The notes beneath the pieces are model-generated. The model was not told where the DNA came from and made no database searches. It saw only the letters and a program-made list of their open reading frames with translations. A DNA stretch of 64,000 nucleotides from UBA9160 sp035489755. GTDB lineage: Bacteria; Myxococcota_A; UBA9160. Each line of letters starts with the position of its first letter. Position 1 is the stretch's first letter. The translations under genes and the position numbers were made by a program. Shown here piece after piece: positions 9,059 through 17,847 of the stretch. Location of the stretch: NCBI GenBank assembly GCA_035489755.1, contig DATGZK010000077.1:360777-424776 (forward strand), in the 5' to 3' direction.

Positions 9059-10012
9059 TTGACAGGCCTTCTCTCGCGCTGGCTCGGCTGGGGGGCGGCG
9101 CTTTGTCTCGTCTCCGGATGCGCGGGTCCGGCGGGGTCCCCCAAACCAAAGGCGGCGACGCCCCAAGCGAGCGCGCTCACAGGCGAACTCATTGACTTGA
9201 ACTTCGCCTGGCCGGTGGGACTCACCGCTCGGGTCGAGTACCAGGAGAGCCGGGAGTCGAAGACGTCGCAGGGTGTCGAGAGTCTCGTCTTTCGTTCAAG
9301 CCACCGCATGCGGGTCGAGCCGGCTGGCGAGGATATCCGTGTGATCCACGACGAGTTCTCTGTCAAGCCCGCGACCTCTGCCGAGGCCGCCAAATCGCCG
9401 CGCACCTCGTCGCAGGAAGATGAGCTCGAAACTGAGTCCGACGCACAGGTGGGCGATCTCCTGCCGGATCTCATCGTCGACCGGACGGGAAGGCTGGTAC
9501 GGATCGACGGCACGGAACGGCTGCGCGCGGACGCCCTGGAAAGAATGTCAAAGGGCACCGAGCAGAGCCCGGAATCTCGCGCACGCCTCGAACGTTTTAT
9601 CGCCCATGCTGTGTCGGACAACGCGCTCACGGAAAGAGCGACGCGCGACTGGAACGCACTCGTCTTCTCCTGGGCAGGTGCGCGGTTCGCTGTGGGCGTG
9701 CTCTCCTCACAGCCCGGGGCGGGGGGTGCCTCCGATCCCACGAGCTCCCGCCAGCTCTCGGTGACTCCGCGCGTTCCCTGCGACGCTTCCGACCGGACCG
9801 CGACCTGCGTCCGCATCGAGTTCGAGAGCCACCCGGCGCCGGAGGTGCGCGACACGATCCTCCTGGTCACCGAACCCGATCGCCTGGTTCCCCACAACCT
9901 GCGCGTCGGGAGTGAGATCCACGCACGCATGACGCGGCCGGACGGAAAGCTGGAGAACATCGATCAGAGCCACGCGTGGAGTTATCAATTCACCTATTCG
10001 AGTGGGTCGTAG
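9059..10012 (+). CDS. Putative outer-membrane or periplasmic lipoprotein of unknown function
   Basis: The 317-residue product begins with a short signal peptide and lipobox LVSGC, with the lipidated Cys at about residue 21. The rest is soluble and beta-rich, with a repeated style of segments such as LTARVEYQESRESK and VRIEFESHPAPEVRDTILLV. No catalytic motif is visible. The start is a TTG at 9059, chosen because it gives a normal-length signal peptide; no strong ribosome-binding site precedes it. It follows the ALDH remnant by 17 bp and converges on an LLM gene. I do not recognise the family. Confidence 0.65.
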   Translation: MTGLLSRWLGWGAALCLVSGCAGPAGSPKPKAATPQASALTGELIDLNFAWPVGLTARVEYQESRESKTSQGVESLVFRSSHRMRVEPAGEDIRVIHDEFSVKPATSAEAAKSPRTSSQEDELETESDAQVGDLLPDLIVDRTGRLVRIDGTERLRADALERMSKGTEQSPESRARLERFIAHAVSDNALTERATRDWNALVFSWAGARFAVGVLSSQPGAGGASDPTSSRQLSVTPRVPCDASDRTATCVRIEFESHPAPEVRDTILLVTEPDRLVPHNLRVGSEIHARMTRPDGKLENIDQSHAWSYQFTYSSGS

Positions 10013-10050
10013 GTGCCCGTCGGGTGTCTTGGCGGGGGACGGCGTCTTGC

Positions 10051-11049
10051 CTAGAGCAGCTCCTCCGCCATGAAACGGACGACACTCGGGTCCTGGGAAC
10101 CGACGAGAAGGGTCGTCACCGGGCTTTCCTTCCAGGCGGCAAGGCGGTCGCGAATCCGCTCCTTCGGTCCAACTAGGGTAATTTCGTCGACGAGCTGCTC
10201 GGGAACCGCGGCGATCGCCTCGGCGCGCTTGCCCGAGAGAAAAAGCTCTTGCACGCGCTCGGCCTCTTTCGCAAAACCGAACCGCGCGATCAGGTCAAGG
10301 TGAAAATTCTTCTCCTTGGCCCCCATGCCGCCGATATAGAAGGCGATGTACGGCTTTGCCACCTGGAGAGCCTGCTTGACGTCGTCGTGAGGAATCACGG
10401 TGACGGTGCAGGCAATCTCAAAGTCTGGCCGTAGATCCTTCAGGGAATCGGCATACACGTTGTTGCGGTAGGGCGAGTAGAAGATCGGAAGCCAGCCGTC
10501 CGCAATCTCAGTCGCGAGCCTTACGTTCTTCGGCCCCTCCGCCCCCATGTAGATAGGAATGTGGCTGCGCTTGGGGTGGACGATCAGCTTGAGGGGCTTT
10601 CCGAGGCGGCTTCCACCCTGCAGCGGAAGCTCATAGTGCTCGCCCTGGAAGGTCACTGGCCCCTTGCGCTCGAGCATCTCGCGCACGAGGGCTACGAACT
10701 CCCGCGTTCGCGCCAGGGGCTTCGGAAAGGACTGACCGTACCAGCCTTCGACCACCTGAGGACCCGAGACGCCGATGCCGAGGATGAGGCGCCCGTTCGA
10801 AAGATGGTCGATCGTGGCGGCCGTCATGGCAACGCATGCCGGCGTACGTGCCGAGAGCTGCATCACGCCTGTGCCAAGTTTGATTCGCGTGGTCTGGGCC
10901 CCCACCCAGCACAGCGGGGAGAACACGTCGGAGCCATAGGCCTCCGCCGTCCATACCGAGTCGTAGCCAATGCGCTCAGCCTCTTTCACGAGATCGATCG
11001 GGACTGTCGGGATCGGGCCGGAGTAGCCGAGCATCAGGCCAAGCTTCAT
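10051..11049 (-). CDS. LLM-class (F420-type) luciferase-like oxidoreductase
   Basis: This 332-residue protein is a luciferase-like TIM barrel. It begins MKLGLMLGYSG, as expected for the family. It then has ERIGYDSVWTAEAYGSD, TTRIKLGTGVMQ, ATIDHLSNGRLILGIGVSGP and VVEGWYGQSF, all typical of F420-dependent members such as methylene-H4MPT reductase homologues. The natural cofactor (F420 or FMN) and the substrate cannot be read from the sequence. AAGGAG precedes ATG 11049. A 216 bp gap separates it from zwf upstream on the same strand. It is one of three LLM genes in the window. Confidence 0.88.
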   Translation of the reverse strand: MKLGLMLGYSGPIPTVPIDLVKEAERIGYDSVWTAEAYGSDVFSPLCWVGAQTTRIKLGTGVMQLSARTPACVAMTAATIDHLSNGRLILGIGVSGPQVVEGWYGQSFPKPLARTREFVALVREMLERKGPVTFQGEHYELPLQGGSRLGKPLKLIVHPKRSHIPIYMGAEGPKNVRLATEIADGWLPIFYSPYRNNVYADSLKDLRPDFEIACTVTVIPHDDVKQALQVAKPYIAFYIGGMGAKEKNFHLDLIARFGFAKEAERVQELFLSGKRAEAIAAVPEQLVDEITLVGPKERIRDRLAAWKESPVTTLLVGSQDPSVVRFMAEELL

Positions 11050-11265
11050 GGGGGGCTCCTTCGACCGGCCGTCGCAGCGACCGGCAAGACCTGTATGGGT
11101 AGCGACCGGCGCGTGGATTGTCGCGGACGTGGGGCATAGCGCAGGCTTGGCGCACCCTCTCTGGTTCGGCGCGTCGTCCCGTCGCGGGAAATCGCCAGCT
11201 CACGCCGCACTCGATACGCCCGCGCTCCCTGTGCTGTTCGTCGCAGAGCCGAGGGCCAGGTACGG

Positions 11266-12639
11266 TTAGGGAGAAGCGGCCGGGCTGTGCCACCCACCCA
11301 CCTCGGAGATGAGCCTGTCAGCTTCGGCAGGTCCCCAGGTTCCGGGCGCGTAAAGGGAGACCGGCGTTGCATTGCCGAGGATCGGCTCGACAATCGACCA
11401 CGCCGTTTCCACTGCGTCCTGGCGAGCGAAGAGCGTCGCATCGCCTTCCATGGCGTCACCCAGCAGGCGTTCGTAGGCTTCCATCTCGTCGCCTCCCGGG
11501 TGGTGAAGGAACGAAAGCTCGGTGGAAACTGCAGCAGCCGACTCTCCAGGCCGTTTCACCCGGGCACCGATGGCGATCACGACTTCCGGGCTCAAGCGGA
11601 ATCGAAAGTAGTTTCCATAGTCAGGAAATGCCTTCGCAAGAGGTGGCTTGCGCAGGGTGACCAGCACCTCCGTCGTGGTCACCGGGAGGCACTTTCCCGC
11701 GCGGATGAAGAAGGGTACTCCCTCCCAGCGCCAGGATTCTACGGCGAGACGGACAGCTGCGAAGGTCTCAACCTGCGAGTCGGGAGCCACCCCTGGCTCC
11801 TTGCGATAGCCCTGGAACTGGCCGCGCACCAAGTCCTTCGGCTGAAGCGGGGGGATCGATCGGAAGACCTTTGCCTGTTCATCGCGGATCGCCTCGGCGT
11901 AGGTGCTCGTCGGCGGCTCCATGGCGAGGAAACCCACGACCTGAAGCATGTGGTTCTGCACGACGTCCCGGATCGCACCAGCCTCCTCATAGAAACGCCC
12001 GCGCCCGGCGACGCCGAACTGCTCCGCCATCGTGATTTGCACGCTCCGCACATAATTTCGGTTCCAGATGGGCTCAAGAAAGGTGTTGGCAAAGCGGAAG
12101 AAGAGGAGGTTCTGGACTGCCTCCTTGCCCAGGTAGTGATCGATTCGGAAGACCGCTGACTCCTCGAATGCCGTGTGCAGCGTCTGATTCAGCGCCTGCG
12201 CCGAGGCAAGATCGCGCCCGAAGGGTTTCTCAAGAATCACTCGTGCTCCGCGCGCGCAAGATGACTTCGCGAGACCTTCGACTACGGTCGGGAACATGCT
12301 GGGTGGGATGGCCAGATAGTGGGCGGGCCTTGCCGCCCCGGAGAGTTCCTTGCGCAGGGTCTCAAACGTGGCGGAATCGTTGTAGTCGCCGTCCACGTAG
12401 CGCAAGAGCGCCAAGAGCTTTGCGAAAGCGGACTCGTCGACACCCCCGCCGTGTTCCGCCAGGCTCGCGCGCGCGCGCGCGCGAAGCTGCTCGAGACCCC
12501 AGCCTGCTTTTGCCACGCCGATCACGGGCACGTTGAGCCGTCCGCGGCGCACCATGGACTGAAGCGAAGGAAAAATCTTCTTGTAGGCGAGGTCGCCCGT
12601 AGCGCCGAAGAACACAAGGGCGTCGGAACGCTGGGGCAT
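11266..12639 (-). CDS. zwf: Glucose-6-phosphate 1-dehydrogenase
   Basis: The 457-residue enzyme catalyses the first step of the oxidative pentose phosphate or Entner-Doudoroff route. The NADP-binding motif GATGDLAYKK is at 12-21, EKPFG at 137-141, and the substrate/catalytic signature RIDHYLGKE at 165-173, including the catalytic His region. Length is slightly short compared with the usual ~490. A (CG)9 dinucleotide run at 12466-12483 encodes the Arg-Ala repeat around residues 53-58. It is divergent from the mbfA-like gene across a 341 bp non-coding stretch. No pgl or gnd neighbour is present. Confidence 0.95.
   Translation of the reverse strand: MPQRSDALVFFGATGDLAYKKIFPSLQSMVRRGRLNVPVIGVAKAGWGLEQLRARARASLAEHGGGVDESAFAKLLALLRYVDGDYNDSATFETLRKELSGAARPAHYLAIPPSMFPTVVEGLAKSSCARGARVILEKPFGRDLASAQALNQTLHTAFEESAVFRIDHYLGKEAVQNLLFFRFANTFLEPIWNRNYVRSVQITMAEQFGVAGRGRFYEEAGAIRDVVQNHMLQVVGFLAMEPPTSTYAEAIRDEQAKVFRSIPPLQPKDLVRGQFQGYRKEPGVAPDSQVETFAAVRLAVESWRWEGVPFFIRAGKCLPVTTTEVLVTLRKPPLAKAFPDYGNYFRFRLSPEVVIAIGARVKRPGESAAAVSTELSFLHHPGGDEMEAYERLLGDAMEGDATLFARQDAVETAWSIVEPILGNATPVSLYAPGTWGPAEADRLISEVGGWHSPAASP
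12466..12483. repeat. (CG)9 dinucleotide tract inside zwf
   Basis: Eighteen bases alternate C and G without interruption inside the zwf coding sequence, encoding an Arg-Ala repeat. Such tracts can slip during replication and can form Z-DNA. The length here is modest, and a slip would shift the zwf frame. Confidence 0.8.
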
Positions 12640-12770
12640 GGCTTACCTACGCTCCTTCTCCGCAGTTCGCGGTCTTCCGGAAACGGGCCCTACACCACCC
12701 GCTTTTGACTTCATCCCGGAAAGCCAAACGCTTGCGCCCGCCTGAGCGTAACATCGCTCCCGGAGAGGAA

Positions 12771-12850
12771 CCTGTCGAACTTGGCCGGGACGTACGGGCT
12801 TGCCCGCGTTGCGGGAGAGCAACGAGAAAGACCCGAGCCCGGAGGGCAGG
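12771..12850 (+). promoter_or_regulatory. Predicted structured 5' leader upstream of the ferritin-VIT1 gene
   Basis: Nested complementary arms can form a closed multi-branch fold. CCTGTC (12771-12776) pairs with GGCAGG (12845-12850) with one G-U pair. CCGGG (12785-12789) pairs with CCCGG (12838-12842). Inside are two hairpins: CGGGC/GCCCG (12795-12806) and CGTTGC/GCAACG with a GGGAGA loop (12807-12824). It matches no riboswitch consensus that I know. Folding was judged by eye; GC-rich DNA produces such pairs by chance fairly often. Confidence 0.3.
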
Positions 12851-12960
12851 TGCGCTCGCTTGGCGGCCGCGGAAGAGGCCAAACCTTGCCGCAGTCGCAT
12901 CCCGGGCGGGGCCTGCGCGCGCCAGGAGTCTCTTCAGCGAAGATACGCTTCAACCGTCTA

Positions 12961-12977
12961 TTTTCCTCGGAGGAAAA
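12961..12977 (+). promoter_or_regulatory. Hairpin that buries the ribosome-binding site of the ferritin-VIT1 gene
   Basis: TTTTCCT (12961-12967) and AGGAAAA (12971-12977) are perfect inverted repeats separated by CGG. The GGAGG ribosome-binding site (12969-12973) lies within the loop and downstream arm, seven bases before the GTG start at 12981. In the mRNA, a stem would hide it. The AU-rich, weak stem in a GC-rich genome could act as a switchable or temperature-sensitive gate. The pairing is seen in the sequence; control is inferred. Confidence 0.5.
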
Positions 12978-12980
12978 CCT

Positions 12981-14108
12981 GTGGCCACCGACGACGCGTC
13001 CCGCTACCGCGCGAACCTACAGGGCGAGGTCGACGGCGCGAGCCTTTACCGAACCCTCGCAGCGACGGAGCGAGATCCGCACCTTGCAGATATCTATCGC
13101 CGTCTCGCCTCCGTCGAGGAGGCGCACGCGGAGTTTTGGCGGGGACAGCTTCGTCGTCTCGGCGCGAAGGTGCCAGGGCTTCGACCCGACCTTCGCACGC
13201 GAGCCCTCGGCTGGCTCGCTCGCAGATTTGGGCCGGGATTTGTTCTTCCCACCCTCCAAGCGCTGGAACGCGGCGACAGTGCGCAGTACGACGATCAGCC
13301 TGAGGCGGTGGCCGGCGGGCTGCCCGCGGCGGAGCGATCGCATGCGCGGATCGTGCAAGCCGTCGCCGCCGCGGAGCCGTCGGGTTTGGAGGGAAGCTCG
13401 ATTGCTCGCCTCGAAGGACGACATCGCGCGCTTGGCGGCAACGCGCTCCGGGCCGCCGTACTCGGCGCAAATGACGGACTCGTATCGAACCTGAGTCTTG
13501 TGATGGGGATGGCGGGAGCCGCGGCAGGGGGTGGAACGGTCCTGCTTACCGGCCTCGCAGGCCTTGTGGCCGGGGCGTGCTCCATGGCGATGGGGGAGTG
13601 GATCTCGGTGAACAGCTCACGCGAGCTCGCCCAAAAGCAGATCGCGACCGAGTCGGCGGAGCTCGCGGCGTCCCCTGAGGAGGAGCAGGAGGAGCTCGCC
13701 CTGATCTACCAGGCCAAGGGAATTCCGGCCGAGCAGGCACACGCGCTGGCGGAGCGCCTCATGAAGAGCAGGAGCGGAGCGCTAGACACTCTGGTCCGCG
13801 AAGAGCTGGGGATCGATCCCGCGGAGCTCGGCGGCTCGGCTTGGACCGCCGCAGGATGGTCGTTCGTTTTGTTTGGGGCGGGTGCGCTCATTCCCGTCGC
13901 CCCGTTCTTTGTCCTCGCCGAACGGGCGGCGATCGTCGCGAGTGTGGCCCTGTCGGGACTCGCGCTCCTTGGGATCGGCGCGGGAACCTCGCTGTTCACC
14001 GGGCGCGCCCTCGCATTTTCTGGCCTCCGCCAGCTCGGCGTAGGCCTTGCGGCCGCGGCTGTGACCTACGGCGTTGGCGCGCTGGTCGGCGTTACGCTCG
14101 GCGGATAG
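12981..14108 (+). CDS. Ferritin-like plus VIT1/CCC1 membrane protein (MbfA-type iron exporter)
   Basis: The 375-residue protein fuses an N-terminal ferritin-like four-helix domain (1-130) to a VIT1/CCC1 membrane domain (150-375). Predicted diiron ligands are E16, E46-x-x-H49, E96 and E118-x-x-H121. The membrane part opens with GNALRAAVLGANDGLVSN, the VIT1 signature, and has about five hydrophobic helices. Alphaproteobacterial MbfA has this domain order and exports iron to limit iron and peroxide stress. GTG 12981 was chosen because GGAGG lies at 12969-12973 and the ferritin domain begins right after; the upstream extension is low-complexity. Manganese transport is an alternative to iron. The leader suggests post-transcriptional control. 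Confidence 0.9.
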   Translation: MATDDASRYRANLQGEVDGASLYRTLAATERDPHLADIYRRLASVEEAHAEFWRGQLRRLGAKVPGLRPDLRTRALGWLARRFGPGFVLPTLQALERGDSAQYDDQPEAVAGGLPAAERSHARIVQAVAAAEPSGLEGSSIARLEGRHRALGGNALRAAVLGANDGLVSNLSLVMGMAGAAAGGGTVLLTGLAGLVAGACSMAMGEWISVNSSRELAQKQIATESAELAASPEEEQEELALIYQAKGIPAEQAHALAERLMKSRSGALDTLVREELGIDPAELGGSAWTAAGWSFVLFGAGALIPVAPFFVLAERAAIVASVALSGLALLGIGAGTSLFTGRALAFSGLRQLGVGLAAAAVTYGVGALVGVTLGG

Positions 14109-14461
14109 CGAGCCTCGCAAAGCGACGCCCATCTGTGTCGATTGGATCTGTGGGCTGTCCAAGAGCGGTGGATGGGATCTGCCGGAGCCGTCTGCGCTGG
14201 GTTGCGCCGTCGTCGAGATTGTCAACCCCGAAGCGGCGGCCCACCACTCCAGAGTGAGCCAGGCCCCGAGGCGAGTGCGAACTCCGCGCTCGGGGCCGAC
14301 TCGGTACTCTCACCCCCGGTTTCGACGAGGCAAGGCAACGCGCCCCGCTCCGATCGCCGACAACCCGACGAGCCCGCAAAGAGCGTGATTCCCCGATAGC
14401 GAAGCCGTTCTACGACGGAAGCCGACGGAGTGTCAATCGGAAACGTGAGGTCGCCCTTCGG
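14109..14461. other. Gene-free gap between two convergent genes
   Basis: These 353 bases lie between the stops of the ferritin-VIT1 gene and the FecR/DUF6600 gene. I found no frame with coding character, no tRNA-like T-loop and no clear stem followed by a T-run. It may hold 3' untranslated ends only. Confidence 0.5.
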
Positions 14462-16420
14462 CTATGAGTGTTTCTCCTTCCCGTCGGGGTGGCTTCCGCC
14501 GCTGCCGTGCGCGGGTCCCGAGGGTTTACCCCCGCCGTGGGCCGGGCCCGACTGTGCAGGATGCGTCGGGGGTGGGGTTGGGGTGGCGACGCTCTTCGGT
14601 GTCCCCCGTTGATACACGCGGTTCGCCGGCTCGCCCGGGAGCTCGCGGCGCGTCGCAGTCGGTGGTGAAGCCGGCTTCTCGAAGGAATGCGCCGGCACGT
14701 TTGCATGCGGGGCGACCGGCGCCGCCCGGGCCGCCGAGACGGCGGATTCAGCGCGTGGCGCTGCCGTCCGCGGCGAGGATTTCGCTCCCGGGATGGATGC
14801 CTTTTGGAGGTCCCCGAAGTGCGGCGGGGGCGGTTCACTCGCGCGCTGCGCAACGCCGTTTTGTCCGAAGGGGGCACGAGCGAGGGGGGTGCTGGAGGAT
14901 CCGCGCTCGGGCGCCGAGACGACCCGCACGGGAGCTGCGCCCACAGTCGCCTTCGGTTGGGCGCCGGTCCCCTGCCGGTTGACCTCGAGAGCCGGCGCTG
15001 CAATCTGCGGCGCACGGGTCGCTACGACGGGTCTCGAAAGCGCTTCTCGCGGCGGCTGCGTTGCGGCACGACTCGCCCCGCCCACGAGGCTCGCAGCCGA
15101 AGGCTGGACTGCAAGCGCACCGTGCACGGGCTGAAGCTGCTGCGCCGATACCTGCGTGAGACGCGCGGCTGCAACAGGGGCCTGGCCAAAGCGGTCGGCC
15201 TTCATGGCCACCACCGCACCGGAAACCGCCGCATTCTGATAAGTCGTGATGTTGTTCACATTCACGATGGTCGTCTTGTTGATCGTGACGTTGTTCACAA
15301 CGCGCGGGCCACCCCAACCGGCCCAGTGGGCAACGCCGACGCAGCCCCGCGGGCCCCACCACGGCACGATGGGCTCGCCCCATCCGAGGGCGACCCAGCC
15401 CACCGCCGGGAAGCCGACACCCACGCCGACGGAGAGACCGGGGGCACCGAAGAATGCGACCAGCGCAGGCGCGTAGTAGGGCTGCGCAACGATCGGCCCC
15501 GGCGCCCATCCCCAGTAGCCGCCCACGTGTACCCAGCGCCCGTAGTGGTAGGGAGCCCAGCCCCAGCGGGCTGTATCGACCCAAGTCCAGCCGAAGTAGG
15601 GGTCATACATCCACGAGCCTGTGGTGTAGGGCGCCCATCCGGGACCGACTCCACCGGGAACCCAGACGGCACCATAGTTGGGAACCATACGCCAATCGCC
15701 ATCGTGATCGAGGTCGTCCGCGCCATACACATCGGGCGGTACGTACCGCGCGGAGACCGCGTCGATCTGGTGATCGGTGCGCTCATAGTTCCAGCGGTCC
15801 CAGGCATCGAGCTGCGGGGCCGCGTAGGTCTCGACCTGCGGCGCCTCGTTGCCCGTCACCACCACTTCTTCGCTCCCTGCGACGACCGCCGACTGGCCCC
15901 CCGCGGGCGTCACCGTGGCGCGTCCGCCGCGACGGCTTGCGAAGGTGGTCGTTTCATCGCGGACCTCAACCCTGTAGTAACCGGGATGCTCGACGGTGAA
16001 GGCGGCGTTCGGTGTGTCGAGCTCGACCGTCTGTCCGGGGGGCAGCGAACGCAGGTCGAGCGACGCCGTGCCGCTGATCACGCGGAACTGGAGAAATTCC
16101 GGTTCGAGCGAGTCGAGGCCGAGCTGTGTCTCCGACCCGGCGCGCACAAATGCGTGCGGACCGATCTGAAGCTCAAGATTCCCGCCGCTCCCGGTGGCGA
16201 GACGGTCTCCGGCGGCGAGGGCCGAGTTCACCTGGGCGGAGGCCCAGTCCGCGGCGCCGTTCCGCCAGAACGCCACGGGGCCGTCCACCAAGCCTAGGCG
16301 CGGCGGCGTTCGATCGAAGCCCGGCGGCGGACCCTCCTGGGCCGCGGCGCCGAATGTTCCTCCGAAGGTGAAGAGGAATGCGAGGCACATTGCCGCTTGA
16401 GATCGTCGCTGCCCCACCAT
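14462..16420 (-). CDS. Secreted FecR-domain / DUF6600-type protein with proline-rich tail
   Basis: The 652-residue product starts with a Sec signal peptide (MVGQRRSQAAMCLAFLFTFG, Ala-rich cleavage region). A FecR-like beta domain follows (GDRLATGSGGNLELQIG, TVELDTPNAAFTVEHPG). A region rich in W-x-P-Y and G-W-x-W-V blocks comes next (WAPYTTGSW, FGWTWVDTARWGWAPYHYGRW), as in DUF6600/YXWV proteins. The last ~200 residues are Pro/Ala/Gly-rich and probably disordered. It is likely a periplasmic or surface protein of unknown role. ATG 16420 was chosen because AAGGGGGA precedes it and it starts a proper signal peptide; an upstream in-frame start at 16495 does not. It is divergent from the esterase gene. 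Confidence 0.8.
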   Translation of the reverse strand: MVGQRRSQAAMCLAFLFTFGGTFGAAAQEGPPPGFDRTPPRLGLVDGPVAFWRNGAADWASAQVNSALAAGDRLATGSGGNLELQIGPHAFVRAGSETQLGLDSLEPEFLQFRVISGTASLDLRSLPPGQTVELDTPNAAFTVEHPGYYRVEVRDETTTFASRRGGRATVTPAGGQSAVVAGSEEVVVTGNEAPQVETYAAPQLDAWDRWNYERTDHQIDAVSARYVPPDVYGADDLDHDGDWRMVPNYGAVWVPGGVGPGWAPYTTGSWMYDPYFGWTWVDTARWGWAPYHYGRWVHVGGYWGWAPGPIVAQPYYAPALVAFFGAPGLSVGVGVGFPAVGWVALGWGEPIVPWWGPRGCVGVAHWAGWGGPRVVNNVTINKTTIVNVNNITTYQNAAVSGAVVAMKADRFGQAPVAAARLTQVSAQQLQPVHGALAVQPSAASLVGGASRAATQPPREALSRPVVATRAPQIAAPALEVNRQGTGAQPKATVGAAPVRVVSAPERGSSSTPLARAPFGQNGVAQRASEPPPPHFGDLQKASIPGAKSSPRTAAPRAESAVSAARAAPVAPHANVPAHSFEKPASPPTATRRELPGEPANRVYQRGTPKSVATPTPPPTHPAQSGPAHGGGKPSGPAHGSGGSHPDGKEKHS

Positions 16421-16719
16421 GCTCGAGTCCCCCTTGGCGTGTCTGGCCGGTTCGATGGCGGCGGCCGGCGCGGCATTCATGCCGCGCAAACACACGACTC
16501 CGCCCCTTTGAACGCTGTGGACCGCGGGGGGTTGCGCGGCCCTCCCGGCCTGTTCACGATTGATTCATGGAGCCGCCGCGTCAAAGCCCGCGGGAAGTCC
16601 CCGCACCAACCCCCCTCTCCTTGACGCGGAATGCACCCGAGCGCAGCCCCGGCCGCCGAAGCGCAAGGGTCCTTCCGGCGAAGTCGCCTATCCTCGCGAC
16701 TTCGAACCCGAGGATCCGG

Positions 16720-17847
16720 ATGCAGTCCGACCACCCCTACTCCGTTGCGATCGCGGACCTGTGCCGTTCGACCCTTGCCGTGCTCATCGCGTTCGAGCAC
16801 GTGCAGCGACACCTTCACCCATCCAAACATACACACCTGCGCGGCCTGCTGGAGCGCCCCGGCGCCGATCTCGGGCTGGCCCTTACGGCCTTCCGCGCGC
16901 TCCAGCCGCCGCAAAGCCTCGAGGCCTTCCACCTGCAGATGGAGCACGCCGGTTCCGCCACCGATGAGGCCGTACGTCTCTTCTCAGACCCCGCTTCGCC
17001 GGCCGACACCGTAGCCCGTGTCCTCGGCAGCTTGCGCTGCACTTGTCGCGCGCTCGAGGCGCTCTACCCGCTGCGCGAGGTACTCCCTCCCCTCGGCCAA
17101 CTCTTTGCAGAAACGCCCCTGCATGATCGGCTGACCGAGCTGGATCCTGAGATCGCCCAAGAGGGCGTAACGGTGGGCATGCTCGCCGCAGGGTCAAGCG
17201 AGGACCAGCCCGATGCGCGCGGGGGGTTCGTCTTTTATGTACCCGAGCGCTACGACGGAAGCGAAGCTCTGCCCCTCGTGGTGGCTCTTCACGGCGGCTT
17301 TGGCCATGGGCGAGACTTCGTCTGGACGTGGCTGCGGGAGGCGCGCAGTCGCCGCTGTTGCCTCCTCGCACCGACCTCGCTCGGTTCGACCTGGTCGCTG
17401 CACGATCCAGAGCAAGATGGTGCGGCGCTACGCTCGATGGTGGAGTTCGTGACGGAGCGCTGGCGGATCGACTCTTCTCGGGTCCTGCTCACGGGGTTGT
17501 CCGATGGTGCGACCTTCTCCCTGCTGTGCGGACTTGCGGAGGGATCACCCTTTACCGCGTTGGCACCGGTCTCGGGTGTTCTGCACCCGTGGAACTTCCG
17601 CAATGGGAATCTGGGGCGTGCGCGGGGCAAGCGGATCTATCTGATCCATGGAGCGCTCGACTGGATGTTCCCGGTCGCCATCGCGCGGACCGCCCGCGAT
17701 GCCCTTGCGCAGGCCGGGGCAGAGCTCGTCTACCGCGAACTCGACGACCTCTCCCATGCCTACCCCAGAGAGGAGAATGCTCGCATCTTGCGATGGCTCG
17801 ATCCCGGGCTCGCGCTGCCCGGCGAGAGCAAGCACGCGCTCGCATGA
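16720..17847 (+). CDS. Alpha/beta-hydrolase esterase with helical N-terminal domain
   Basis: The 375-residue protein has a helical N-terminal ~130 residues of unknown role, then an alpha/beta-hydrolase domain. Visible active-site parts are LVVALHGGFGHGRDF (oxyanion region), TGLSDGATFS with the nucleophile Ser, an acid in IHGALDWMFP, and the His in LDDLSHAYP. This resembles phospholipase/carboxylesterase and PHB-depolymerase-like enzymes. No signal peptide is seen, so it is probably cytoplasmic. ATG 16720 has GAGG nearby; an in-frame extension to 16567 is low-complexity. The N-terminal domain may give substrate or partner specificity. It converges on a diiron gene. Confidence 0.8.
   Translation: MQSDHPYSVAIADLCRSTLAVLIAFEHVQRHLHPSKHTHLRGLLERPGADLGLALTAFRALQPPQSLEAFHLQMEHAGSATDEAVRLFSDPASPADTVARVLGSLRCTCRALEALYPLREVLPPLGQLFAETPLHDRLTELDPEIAQEGVTVGMLAAGSSEDQPDARGGFVFYVPERYDGSEALPLVVALHGGFGHGRDFVWTWLREARSRRCCLLAPTSLGSTWSLHDPEQDGAALRSMVEFVTERWRIDSSRVLLTGLSDGATFSLLCGLAEGSPFTALAPVSGVLHPWNFRNGNLGRARGKRIYLIHGALDWMFPVAIARTARDALAQAGAELVYRELDDLSHAYPREENARILRWLDPGLALPGESKHALA

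Larger units (their letters stand above)
12640..12980. other. Divergent intergenic region between zwf and the ferritin-VIT1 gene
   Basis: No convincing gene is visible in these 341 bases. An open frame runs on from the downstream gene to 12705, but it is Arg/Pro-rich and lacks a ribosome-binding site. A TTGACT hexamer at 12705-12710 could be a -35 element for the plus-strand gene, but no good -10 follows at the right spacing. The stretch from 12771 onward is predicted to fold into a multi-stem leader, listed separately. Confidence 0.6.

Noticed and set aside
14109..14461. tRNA or small RNA gene in the convergent gap
   Set aside because: I found no T-loop GGTTCGA-type segment with matching acceptor arms and no promoter-terminator pair.
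14687..16297. 536-codon open frame on the plus strand
   Set aside because: It is antisense to the FecR/DUF6600 gene, is Arg/His-rich and has no family likeness.
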